A stretch of DNA of 64,000 nucleotides from Nissolia schottii (taxonomy: Eukaryota > Streptophyta > Magnoliopsida > Fabales > Fabaceae), in contig QANU01054017.1 of NCBI GenBank assembly GCA_003254905.1, positions 559,845 through 623,844 of the forward strand, read 5' to 3'. Shown here piece by piece: positions 25,101-36,262 of the stretch. The translations under genes were made by a program, and so were the position numbers. Every line of letters starts with the position of its first letter. The first letter of the stretch is position 1. The notes under the pieces are model-generated. The model was not told where the DNA came from, did no database searches, and worked only from the letters and a program-made list of their open reading frames with translations.

Positions 25101-26093
25101 TCAAAGTCCCAACCTCAAATCCAAAGTGAGGGAGGAAGAAGAACAGCAATGATCTTCAGCAGGAGGAGGAGGAGGAGGCAAATTCAAGTCGACAGCAGCA
25201 TTGACGCATCCTTCTTCCTTGGGTGCGGGTGCGGGTGCGGGTGCCTGATCAGTGTCAGCTTTCTCCCAGTGACATCTCTTGTGGCCACCAAGGGCCTGTC
25301 CAGTTGGGAACACCCTCATGCATATGCTACACTTGTGCCCTCCCCCATCCTCCGCCGCCGCCGCAGTGATGTGATCGTCCAGGAGGAGGAGGTCAGGGGG
25401 GTCGGTGGTGGTCCTGGTGATGGCGAAGCAGCCCTTGACGTTCTTGTGGCTGGCCCTGTGCCCTCCCAGCGCCTGGTGGGACCCGAACAACTTCTTGCAA
25501 CTGGAGCACTCGAACCGCTCCTCCTCCTCCTCCACCTCTGCCTCATGACTACCAATGGGACCCGCCACTTCAACTTCCGCGCCACTGACGGTTCCATAAC
25601 CGTAATTTGCAACTTCCACACCCTTCTCACTCGCAAGCAGCAGTAGACAAGCGGCAACCTCGTGGTCCTCCTGGTTCATCATCGTCGACGTCTGATGATG
25701 TTGTTGTTGCGCTGCTCCACGTTCCGGCTGTCTGGGGAGGAGGTTGGGGGGAGGGTTGATGCCGCGCCACTGACGCTCGGGGTGGCAGCGCATGTGGCCG
25801 AAGAGAGCCTTCCAAGACCAGAACTTCTTGCCGCACTCAGTGCAAGGACGCGTTATCTTTGGGGCGTCGGGGTCTGGCCTCTTGTATGCCGCCTTGTTTC
25901 CCTTCACTCCCCTGTTCTCCATTATCGTTATCAATTTGGTGCGCTTCTTTCGAGGGTTACGACTGCGAGTCAGAGAAGACGACGACGACGAGGAAGAAGC
26001 ACCGCCCGTAACCGCACCAACCCCAACCTCAACCGCAACTGGGCACGGAGGCTCAGACTGATCGGGAGGATCAGAATCGGGGGAGGTGTTCAT
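25101..26093 (-). CDS. C2H2 zinc finger transcription repressor (three fingers, EAR motifs)
   Basis: Intronless, 330 residues. Finger 1 (C84, C87, H100, H104) has the variant core FWSWKALFGHMRCHPERQWR. Finger 2 (C196, C199, H212, H216) and finger 3 (C255, C258, H271, H275) both have the plant-specific QALGGH core. A basic KRTK stretch near residue 50 (NPRKKRTK) could be a nuclear signal. Two EAR-type repression motifs are at the C-terminus: DLNLP at 302-306 and LDLRLGL at 324-330. This is the ZAT-type C1 class layout; such proteins bind A(G/C)T-rich DNA and recruit TOPLESS-type corepressors, often under stress. A poly-Ser run (33-40) and an Ala-Pro dipeptide run (about 284-291) are low-complexity. 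Which ZAT orthologue it is, and its targets, are unknown. Confidence 0.93.
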   Translation of the reverse strand: MNTSPDSDPPDQSEPPCPVAVEVGVGAVTGGASSSSSSSSLTRSRNPRKKRTKLITIMENRGVKGNKAAYKRPDPDAPKITRPCTECGKKFWSWKALFGHMRCHPERQWRGINPPPNLLPRQPERGAAQQQHHQTSTMMNQEDHEVAACLLLLASEKGVEVANYGYGTVSGAEVEVAGPIGSHEAEVEEEEERFECSSCKKLFGSHQALGGHRASHKNVKGCFAITRTTTDPPDLLLLDDHITAAAAEDGGGHKCSICMRVFPTGQALGGHKRCHWEKADTDQAPAPAPAPKEEGCVNAAVDLNLPPPPPPAEDHCCSSSSLTLDLRLGL

Positions 26094-27033
26094 GGCTCTC
26101 TAGAAAGTATTAATTGTGAGTGTGAGTGATTGATTGTGGTGAAAAGAAACCAAACCCTTTCTTCCACAATGGAGGCCAAGGGCATATGTACACCAGCCAG
26201 TAACTGCTACTCCCTCACACTTCCAATTGGCGGTTTCTTCTCAAATTCCTTCCTTTTTTTTACTTGTTTTTTTTTTGTTTTTGTTTTTTTGTTTATTCCA
26301 GTGTTTATTATTGAATAACTACGTTTCCTCTTCATTATAACCAAAGTATTTTTGGTACATTCATTCATTATAGATATAAGTATGCTAATTACATCGTATT
26401 TTATCTTGCGTTTTGTTGTAGTACGAGAGGAAAAAAACAGAAAAAGCAAGTAGCCTAGCTTCTAATGCTATTTTATTTAGTTAGGCTATGCGTATTCAAT
26501 TTTGAAATTATAGTCAAAGTTTGATTGCTAAATGTCATATTATTATATATATATATTAATCATATTTAATGAATTTTTAATTTTCATTAATGATATTTAC
26601 AATACAAACTTTCAATTAATGATGAGTTCTGTAAAAAACCCAAACAAATAAAGAAAGTAGATTATATTGGGTGAGTATGGTGTTGGGCATAGAGAGTATG
26701 GGTCATGCGTGGCTCTGTTCGAAATAAAAAGTAGTAGTAATTTTTAAAGGGATATTTGATACAGTAAAAAGTTAGAAAAATAATGTTAGATTTTCTTTCT
26801 AACAAACTTCTTAAAACATTGAATAATAGAATATTTTTTTTTTAACATAGAATAAGGAGTATTATTTATCTCCTCTCAATTCTCACCTATGAGTTGTGCC
26901 CACACCCACACCCACACCCACAGAGACGACAACCGTTTTCCTTCTTATTGTAAAACATAAATAATGTAAAGAAGAAGGGGGTCGGTGCAAATTGCAAAAC
27001 AGCAGCTTATCTTTATCGTCAATTTCTCGCGCC
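26094..27033. promoter_or_regulatory. Divergent intergenic region between zinc finger and IDH genes
   Basis: About 940 bases separate the zinc finger start (minus) from the IDH upstream ORF (plus). A CCCACA repeat lies at about 26899-26922 on the IDH side and an AT-rich zone is in the middle. Both promoters must lie here, but no core element can be assigned with confidence. Confidence 0.4.
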
Positions 27034-27081
27034 ATGGAATCTCTTGTCTTCTACTCGTCATTTGAAGTCAGTCTGAATTGA
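27034..27081 (+). CDS. Upstream ORF in the IDH 5' leader, 15 codons
   Basis: An ATG in the good context GCCATGG opens a 15-codon frame (MESLVFYSSFEVSLN) that closes 64 bases before the IDH start. If it is transcribed it could lower translation of the main ORF. Peptide conservation is unknown. Confidence 0.4.
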   Translation: MESLVFYSSFEVSLN

Positions 27082-27145
27082 GAACTCTAGAGTCGGGATC
27101 GAATCAGATCTGACCGGGAAGAAAGAGAGAGAGAGAGAAAGGGGC

Positions 27146-28482
27146 ATGGGTATGGGTGGAAGAAGCATAGTGGTGGAGCCGATGAAATTGAAGAGGATAG
27201 CAAAGCACTTGTTAGGATTTGGGAACATGTGTCGACGGAGCGTGACGTACATGCCGCGGCCAGGGGACGGAGCACCGCGCGGGGTGACTCTGATCCCGGG
27301 AGACGGAATAGGGCCACTGGTGACGCGGGCGGCGGAGCAGGTGATGGAGGCGATGCACGCGCCGGTCTACTTCGAGCGGTACGAGGTGCACGGGGACATG
27401 AAGCGCGTGCCGGAGGAGGTGCTGGAGTCCATCCGGAAGAACAAGGTGTGCCTGAAGGGTGGGCTCAAGACTCCGGTGGGTGGCGGAGTCAGCTCCCTCA
27501 ACGTGCAGCTGAGGAAGGAGCTTGATCTCTACGCTTCCCTCGTCAACTGCTTCAACTTGCCTGGATTGCCCACGCGCCACCACAACGTCGACATCGTCGT
27601 CGTCCGCGAGAACACGGAGGGCGAGTACTCGGGCCTCGAGCACGAGGTCGTTCCTGGCGTCGTCGAGAGCCTCAAGGTAAATTAATTAATCAATTAATTG
27701 CCAATGCTAACTAGGTAGGCCTACCTATAGTTAGTACTATTAGTGTCTCAATTGAATTGAATTGAATTCCTGCACTGAAGGTGATGAGCAAGTTCTGCTC
27801 GGAACGAATTGCGAAGTATGCGTTCGAGTATGCTTACCTGAACAACAGGAAGACAGTGACCGCCGTCCACAAGGCCAACATCATGAAACTTGCGGATGGT
27901 CTCTTCTTGGAGTCTTGCAGACAGGTGGCCACCAAATACCCTGGCATCAAGTACAACGAAATTATTGTTGACAATTGCTGCATGCAACTTGTCTCCAAGC
28001 CCGAGCAGTTCGACGTTATGGTGACTCCTAATCTTTACGGCAATCTAGTGGCAAATACGGCAGCTGGAATTGCAGGAGGCACTGGTGTCATGCCAGGAGG
28101 TAGTAATTTCCCCTGTTTATTTCTGATGGCTGCTGATGCCATCTTCTCGTTTCATCTATCAACTGAATAACTATTCAATGTGTGTTGTGTGTTGATGATG
28201 ATCTCAGGCAACGTTGGGGCAGATCACGCGGTGTTTGAGCAAGGCGCTTCGGCAGGAAATGTGGGGAACGAGAAGCAGGTGGAGCAGAAGAGGGCCAATC
28301 CAGTTGCTTTGCTTCTCTCCTCCGCCATGATGTTGAGGCATCTCCAGTTCCCTTCCTTTGCTGACCGCCTTGAGACCGCCGTCAAGCGTGTTATTTCTGA
28401 GGGAAAGTACATGACAAAGGATCTTGGTGGTGACTGCACGACCCAAGAGGTTGTTGACGCCGTCATTGCCAACCTCGACTAA
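27146..28482 (+). CDS. NAD-dependent isocitrate dehydrogenase, regulatory subunit, mitochondrial
   Basis: Three exons: 27146-27676, 27781-28099 and 28208-28482. They join in frame to 374 residues, close to the roughly 367 of Arabidopsis IDH1. The start [20 protein letters not shown] is basic and amphipathic and fits a mitochondrial presequence ahead of [13 protein letters not shown]. The dinucleotide fold follows with [11 protein letters not shown]. The segment [20 protein letters not shown] is of the regulatory-subunit type; catalytic subunits have GGGHRSLN there. Further family motifs are [30 protein letters not shown] and [16 protein letters not shown]. It serves the TCA-cycle conversion of isocitrate to 2-oxoglutarate as part of a heteromer with catalytic subunits. 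Introns are GT-AG. A uORF precedes it. The ATG at 27146 is favoured, though M3, M13 and M28 are in the same frame. Confidence 0.95.
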
Positions 28483-30056
28483 ATTCCCTTCATTCTCATT
28501 TCCTCTTGCTCTCCCTCGCCTCTATTCACCCTTGCTCAAGTGGTACAAGTTTGATTTCCTATACCAATTGATTATAGTATATCTCCAAGTCACTCTCTAT
28601 CATCGCTACAGCCTGAATCTTTTTGAAATAACCTTCGGGCATGGGGGATGGATTTCAATGGCGGTTTTTGTAATAAAAAGGTTGAATTTCATTTTACTAT
28701 TTTTTTTTTCTTTTTGACATGGTTGAAGGCTTGCCTCCTCTCCTCCCCAGATTACTAAAACACATTTTGCTCGGCTTTGTCACGTAAGGATTTATTTTCG
28801 CACACTATAAAGCAATCACCTTGCTTCTGTACAACGTCAAGCATCATGCATCTTCTCCTGAGAAACGAAAACAAAACTGAGATGCGCACATATCTTTTAA
28901 GAGGCTTGTTCCTTGTGCGTTTGTAATATTGATAGAAACAGATCAGACTCCAGCTTGAACGCTTGATGCATTGTCGAATTCAGTTACAAACTCATTGGCT
29001 TTTGTTTTTCGTTATGAATTAGTGCCTAAATAGATATGGCTTTAATCAATTGGATAAATTCAACTTACACTAGCAACTAGTCTACCACAATTTAATTTGA
29101 GATGAAACGCAATTCATAACGGACAATAAAACCGGCATGGTCTGCTTACCAATACAATGCTTGACAATATCCTGCTGTACAGAGTTTTCACATATACTAC
29201 TAATTGCTAATTGCTAATATTGATGATTGACTAATTTCATTGCAAACATCCTACAATGCGATACAGAAAAGTCCTACTTTCTGCGCAAGTGCAATAGAAA
29301 TCCCAAATTCTAACTAAGTTAAGCATCTGAATATGGTGTCCGATGTGGCGAGTTAGCCCGAAAAATGTCAGATTCAGTGTTACATCCGTATTCTCGTTCT
29401 CGATCAAAGAGAGCTTCAGCTTATGCAAAAATGAGTTACAAGGTTATGATTCCAAATCTCCAATAGCGTCTGCAGAATGTTGTGAGCGTCATCACATATT
29501 AATCACCACAGAAAATTTAGAAATGAGTAGTGTTATTTTCCTCCATGTCGGTTTGACGCGATTCCACTGTACTCACAAGTCACAAGAAGCAAAGATTAAC
29601 TCTCCATTAATGGGCACACAACACACTACCATAATCATGACACAACATTATAAAGTGACATTGTGAAAAAAGACAACGGGCGATCAGCTTCCACAGACAC
29701 GTTCAAAATTACAGTCCACATCATTTTCAATCATTTAATTTCATCTTTAAGCTTCTGAAATCCAGAAGAAACAGCGACGAGCCTTATTCCAATAGGTGGA
29801 GTCACCTATAAGAACTGAACAGTGCCAAAAGACTGTACCAAATATTGGAGTTAGTTACAACTTACAAGTTCTTACTTATTACCATAAACTTCTGGGAATT
29901 TGTTTCCCCCTCAAATAGGTCGGGGTAAGGAAAATACACCAGGCATAAATAGAAGAGTAGAACAAAGGACAGAAAGATAAAAATAATAACAGTAAAATAG
30001 TCAAATATCAACTAAATTTCGGTCATTCGCAAAACATAGACATGTTATACACTGAC
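28483..30056. other. Convergent spacer between IDH and MATE genes
   Basis: Both genes end here, so each end should contain a 3'UTR. No further gene is recognised; the frames seen are short and without domain. Confidence 0.45.
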
Positions 30057-33000
30057 CTAGGCAATTTGTAAATCCCTGTGTAGAAACCACCAAGGACCAT
30101 TCTTTGATAGTAATCTGAAAATTAAAACCATGAAGGGGTCAGCCAAAAAAAGTGAATTTAACAGGCAGGACCAGAGAAACTTCTATAAGAAGTAACTTGT
30201 ATCAATCCAATCATTGAATTATAACTATCCATCATCTTGATCAACTGTGTCAAATCTTGACAAAATTAAATATCAATAAGAATTTAAAAAATGGTTCTTA
30301 TTTTCATTTATTCCAAAAGCATATACTATATTCATCTTGAAATATATCAATGAAGTATTAAACAATTTTGGATAAATGTATGTTATAGATGTGATCTCAA
30401 GCTATTGGTCATTTTTATGAGAAATTTTTTCAGTAAGTTATTAATTGGTGTCAGAACTGTTCTGACTTGCACAGACTATGTTGTTTGCACCCCAAGTGTG
30501 TGCGCGCGCACACGCACAAACACAATATGCAACAGTGATGTGCCATTTTACCTGACAAAACCAGCTACTGCACGAAGAGCCATGAAGAGAGTCAAGCCCA
30601 GCCATACCCCACGAAGGCCAAAAAGTGAAGGGGCAAATACCAAAAATGCTGAGGAGACTGCTCCCACAACCATCTATGAAGCAATTATCACAAAAATTAA
30701 CTTCGTTAAACATATGAACCAGGACAGAAACATTACAACGAATTTTGACAAGCAAACAACTCACCATAGAGAAAGCAGCATATGGGAAATCAGAAACACC
30801 ATAATGGAGACCATCAAAAATATATGCCAGAGCATTAAATGGTTGAGAAGCACTAACAAGCTGCAACAATCACAGATGACAATGTAAACTAATATCTGAG
30901 ACAGATGGAGACAAGGGCAAGCAAACACTGACAATGAATAAGTGTATCATACATACCAACGTCCCAGTTCTAACAATCTGCAAGACTTCAGAGTCCTGGG
31001 TAAAAAGGGTAGCTACAGATCCAAAAGAGGCACCCAGAATTGCAGTCAAGCAGATACCTGTGAGCAATCCTATCTGGAAAGACATCATCAAGTTCTCTGA
31101 CTTAATATTTAACATATTTACACAGGCATAGATTACATAAATTTTGAGAATAACAAATGACAGAGAGAAAATAGAGCCTCAAGAATCAATGAATAAAAAT
31201 GAAAAGGCTTACCCTTAATACAAAATTAGTAATTTCCTTCACAACTTTGTGTTCTTGTCTGGATACAGAACTTGCAATAAGGGCCTATAAATTGTAAACA
31301 AGCAGCATCAGATACATATCTATATATATATATGTGTGTGTATATATATATGGGTCTTACTCCAGTACCCTATCAAATTCAAGGCATATAAAAGCCATAT
31401 GCTAAAAATAAAGTGAGTAAAAGCCAAGGATAAAAAGTAGAATTTTAAAATGCATAAAGGCATCAAACAAACTGAAAATTTTCCCAAGAGGTTCAATGAA
31501 GGCAGTCTAAATAAAAGTAACTACAGCAGAGTTTTGTCTTATTCCATTGTTTGCCTTTGTTGGTTTAGCATGTTTCATTGCTAGACACCCTAGTATTACG
31601 AATAGATCAAAAGAAATTTAAAAACACTACTACAGTAAAAATAAAGCCAAAGAACATATGTTTTCCATAAGGGATGATTCAATACCTGACCAGATGCAGC
31701 TAATGAATCTGTAAGAAGGGACACGGCCATCCACACTTGCATCCATATCTGATGTGCAGCCATAGCTACTGGACCTTGACGAGCAGCCATTGATGTCCCC
31801 AGTGTTATGGTTGAAAGAACAGCAAGTGTTCTTCCAAGAAGGAAACCACCTATAGCAGCTCATGGTCATAACAGAAGCAACTACATAAACCTAACAGAAA
31901 GCTAAACATATGCACAGTAAAACAGCAAAGAGAAATGTACACATGCAAATACTTGTTTACTATCAAAAGAGAAAGTTAATGCATGGCACGAAAAAAATAA
32001 AACAATTTATTTGTTGACAAAATGTACTGCAAACACCTGGCACAAATAATATTGCATTTCATCAGGTGCCGAAAAGTAAACAAGTAAACAACTAGTAAGA
32101 AAATAAAAAACATTCAAAACCAATTTGTTTTATTGATGATAGTGTTTAAATTGAACACTAGAAACAGAAAGAGGAAAATATTGGAAAAGAGTTCTTTTGC
32201 TTGGAAATTGTGTTGGAAGCAGATTTAGAGATCTCATTAAGCATCTAGTTGTTATCTTCCCTTATATGTGTTTTTTTTCCACGGAGAAAACACCAAGAAA
32301 GAGACAAATCCTCACCAGACTTGATATAACTGCCAAATTGCAGGTCTCCGATCTTTGGAGGTAGTAACTCAGCCCGCTTATTCAGAAACCAGATCATCAG
32401 CAAGGTCCCAATATATCTGAGGTATAAAAGTTTCACCATGATTATGGTTAAATCAATTCAAGAAATATTGAGGAAGATAAGAATGCTTTTGAAAAGGACA
32501 TACTGAGATAGAACGGTGGAAATGGCTGCACCAGCTACACCCAGCTGAAAGTAATACATAAGTAACGGAAATAAAAGCACAGCTGAAAGATTAGCAATAC
32601 CTGCATTTTGATGAATGAATTAGCACACACGTACATAATATATAATGAATCAATAATTTATTTGTGAACCACGACTATAATAAGATCGTTCATCCTCTTC
32701 AAAGGATATGAAAATGTAAACTTCGAAGCAGATAATAGCAAACCAAGATATAAGAGCAAATGCAGTAGATATACCCCAAAAATTATAACAAAAAAGGATC
32801 TCTAAATCAGACACTTGCCTAGACATAGAACGGGAGTTTTTGTATCCTTAAAACCACGGAAAATTCCTTGAAGAGCCAAAGAAAGTACAACAGCAGGAGC
32901 ACCAATTGCTCTTAAAGATAGAAATAGTTGTGCCGGAATGAATGTTGGATTTTCCTGTTGAAAGAGTATATTAAGAGATTATTCCGTAGGAGAATACAAT

Positions 33001-34210
33001 TCATGTACTTTAAGAGGATAAGATAGACAAATTATATAGACTTTTTAATCAATATCATTATTCACAACTAAAAGTATCCCACATTTAAGTAGGCGACACA
33101 ATGGACGAGTATGGTACACCATCATTGATAAGGAAGAGCGTGTTAAGGTGAAAACATACGGTTGATACACCAATTAAATTTAGAAACGTTCCAGATCCCA
33201 GATACAGAGCTAAAGCCTCAAAAATGCCAATCCCCAGTGCTAATAGCAAAGCAGTGGAAACAGAGGAAAGTTGCTTTCTTTCAGAAGCATTTTTCAAAGG
33301 TTTGCCATTGCTATCATCTTGTAGAACACTGTGCTCTGCACCACAAATTCATGGCATTAGATAACAATGGACAGCGGAAAGATAGTAGTATGACAACTAG
33401 CTTAACAAATGCTACAGATAGAATACAGAAATTCACCTGAAGTAGAATCTTGGTTAGCAGTTTTGGCTATGTCCTCGGCGACGAAAGAGGTGGCAACACT
33501 TAGAAGGGGGATATTAAATAGCTTTGATATGATGTTAAAGATGGTTATGGAAACACCAGCAGAAGCCAACTCCACAGTGCCTACGAATAATAAGCAAATA
33601 AATAAGACGGAATTAATTATTTACAATTTTGTAGAGATAGGCATATGAGGCATAGATTAGGTGGCTAACCGAGTCGACCAATGTAAGCAGTTTCCATCAG
33701 CTGCGCCATGGGATCAATTGCCTGTCCGGCAAGGGCAGGCAAAGTCAGCAATAGAAGCTCGCGTTTCACTTCTGAACCTGAGTAAGCTTTTTCATTCACT
33801 GCCAATTGAGGACTGTCAACAAATTGAGAGAGTAAGTATTTGATTATTGAATTCTTTTTAAGGGAATAGAGAGAGGGCAGCATAATCGTGATAGTAAAGG
33901 CAGAGAACGAAAGCAGAAATAGGGGGTCTTACAGAGAGGACTTATCTGCTTCATCAGCATGAGGAGAAGTGAAGTGAAGGGGAGAAGCGGGTTTGGCGCA
34001 AAGAGTTATGAAAGGCGAGGAGGTGGAAGCGGCGTTGGCAAAGAGGGATACAAAGGTAGAAGAAGAATTGCTTCGGGTGGGAAGCTGGTTGCAGTTGAAG
34101 GGTGGCGTTGCTCTTCTTCTTCTGGTAAGGGCGCCATGAGAGAGAGAAGCGGTGCTTCTGACATGGGTGGTGGCCTTCATGGCCGCCTGCATGCCTGCCT
34201 CCCTTCTCAA
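30057..34210 (-). CDS. Plastid-type MATE efflux transporter (DTX45-like)
   Basis: Thirteen exons on the minus strand: 33933-34210, 33670-33812, 33437-33580, 33160-33335, 32819-32954, 32504-32600, 32316-32416, 31686-31849, 31213-31284, 30957-31073, 30765-30860, 30552-30673 and 30057-30114. They join in frame to 567 residues. Residues 1-90 are Ser/Thr/Arg-rich with few acids, as in a chloroplast transit peptide. The MATE domain follows: LTLPALAGQAIDPMAQLMET, ALQGIFRGFKDTKTPV, TSMAARQGPVAMAAHQIWMQ and FIFDGLHYGVSDFPYAA. The second half repeats the six-helix pattern expected of a 12-helix MATE antiporter. I recognise the layout as the DTX45/DTX46-EDS5 plastid clade, DTX45 best; the substrate is unknown. 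The start could also be the ATG at M7 or M11. The intron after exon 5 begins GC (AG|GCAAGT) instead of GT. Confidence 0.93.
31321..31352. repeat. TA/TG microsatellite in a MATE intron
   Basis: Alternating TA and TG units lie inside the intron between exons 8 and 9. Confidence 0.8.
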
Positions 34211-36262
34211 TTCAATTCAGCTTATACACAAACCAGGCGAAGATGCGGCAGAGGGATAATTATAATTATTATTTATAATTTAACTAATTACCATATGAAA
34301 ATTGAAAAAACAAAAGAATAATTTTGAATGATAGTGAGCGAGGGTATGCACCTGTTTGAGAACAAGGGTCAAGGAGCTGGGAAGTTCATCCGATGAACGA
34401 TAATGACGGAGAAAGCAATACAAAGTAATGAGGACTGCAATTAAAATATAATAAATAAATTGTAATTGTTATATGCAGCAAAAGTCGCTGCTGCCGCCAA
34501 GCTCCGGACTCCAGCGGGCGGCAACCCAGAGTCCAGCCTCATCTTGGTGCCGCCAGCCAAACACCTTTCCGGGGTATCCTTGTCCATTCCATCATGACAC
34601 TTTTCTTTTGAGATATTTTTTAATTCGAAATATCTTTTTTTTTTTGGATTCAATAAGGGGCCTATAGGCCCAAAAGGAACAAACGATGACGATGTGGTAA
34701 AGGCATCATTTGGGCCAAGAAGGTGGGCCGTGGCTACTATTGAAATGAAAGCCTGTCGTGAGGTAACGGAAGACTTAACCCAACAAAAAATAAGGGAAAT
34801 GGAAGACGTTCCCCATAGTACTTGCCAATTGTAGAATTCATTTTTCGAACTGCCCCATTATTTCGACCAAAAATAACACCTGCCCCGTTATATTTAGCTA
34901 AAGTTTCGGTGCATTTTTCACAATATTTGTTTTTTTTCTTTTCAACAAACCAATTCTAATCTGGTCAACTAGACAACTAGACTTATGCTTGATCCCCTCA
35001 TCTGATCTAATTGCCGTGTAGTTGAATGCCAACGGCTTCGCTCTTGCTTGATATACATACATAATATTAACTATTATGCTAATGAGTTTTTTTGTTTTTT
35101 TATTTCAATTCTTATGTAACCATAACAAAGACAAGTGAAACGCAAGAGCGAGATCAAGCAACCACATGAAACAAACGTGAGAGCAGGCAGAGATTTTGAT
35201 GGGATTGCAAAAGAGGTTGCACTGCACCAAGGCATGCCAGCTTTAGCTAGAAAAAAAGAATTTGTGTTTGGCATACTCATCCAACCAACTGTATTCTTCT
35301 TCTAGTCCTTGTATACATTTTAGATTGAGAAGCCACTTCTTTACTTTTCCCCGTTTTTTCTTTCTTTTCATTTTCATGGTAATATGTACGTTTCACATCT
35401 TAATACTCGAGAAACACGCTTTGTCCAGTCACTTCTTGAAAACGATCTTCAAATTAATTTATATATTTAATAAATAGATAAGTAGATGAAAACGTAAAGA
35501 CGAGCTAATCAAGCAAAGAGTAGTAGAGCGAGCACCGGTATAAACGAAAGAAAGGCAACTTGTAACGAAAGAAAGCAAGGTAGCTATAACGGACTTACCA
35601 CCAGCAAGTAGTTGCTCCAGTGCAAAAGCGGGGGGAGGGGGGGTGGAGAAGAATATAATGTGCATAAACCAACTTTGAGTGCCAAATTTAGGTGGTTGAT
35701 TAGTTCCTTCCGAGTCGTCAAGCAACAAAAAAAGGGCGTTTACATGTAGTCCATATTTAGAGAATGAAAGTTACTATATTTTTAATTTTTACAGAACAGT
35801 TTATAGAGATGGAATTGACTGTAAACACGTCAGAGCATGTGCTAAACTGAAAACAAACTACGAGTGCTCCACGTCCGTTTGATTAACATGGACCAGCTTA
35901 ATTAATTGATGAGGAAACATTATTTAGAACATAGAAGGAAGGAAGGAAGGAAGCAAGGGAGAAGGGAATGGGATTACTTAGAATAACTAGATAGATGATA
36001 TACACACACATACACCATTTGTGAGATAAGGACGGTGAACCAGCATCGTGATCAAAATCAACGGCCGATGACAGACTTGATCATCCACGTGTATCAACAC
36101 CTAAGCTGCTAGATAATATTGACGCGCGGTTACGTGGGTTAAAAGGTCTTCTTCGTCTCCTCCTCCTTGTTCTCCAATACTTTGTTTTCAAAGAAAACAG
36201 AGAGTCAGGCTTTGCTCTGTTGCTGTTGCATATCGGAAGAAACGACGTCGTTGCTGCGGACA
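34211..36262. promoter_or_regulatory. Divergent spacer between MATE and O-fucosyltransferase genes
   Basis: About 2 kb holds both promoters. The stretch 34480-34590 is GC-richer without a clear gene. A plus-strand frame without start at about 35125-35280 reads sensibly for about 50 codons (for example FDGIAKEVALHQGMPALA) but matches nothing I know. A GGAA repeat lies near 35936-35952. Confidence 0.4.

Noticed and set aside
25149..26129. Plus-strand frames of 89-165 codons across the zinc finger gene
   Set aside because: They are antisense shadows of a strongly supported C2H2 gene and are Arg/Leu-rich without domains.
35125..35280. About 50 open codons reading FDGIAKEVALHQGMPALA and similar
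   Set aside because: There is no start codon, no splice context I could support and no family match. Kept as a note in the spacer entry only.
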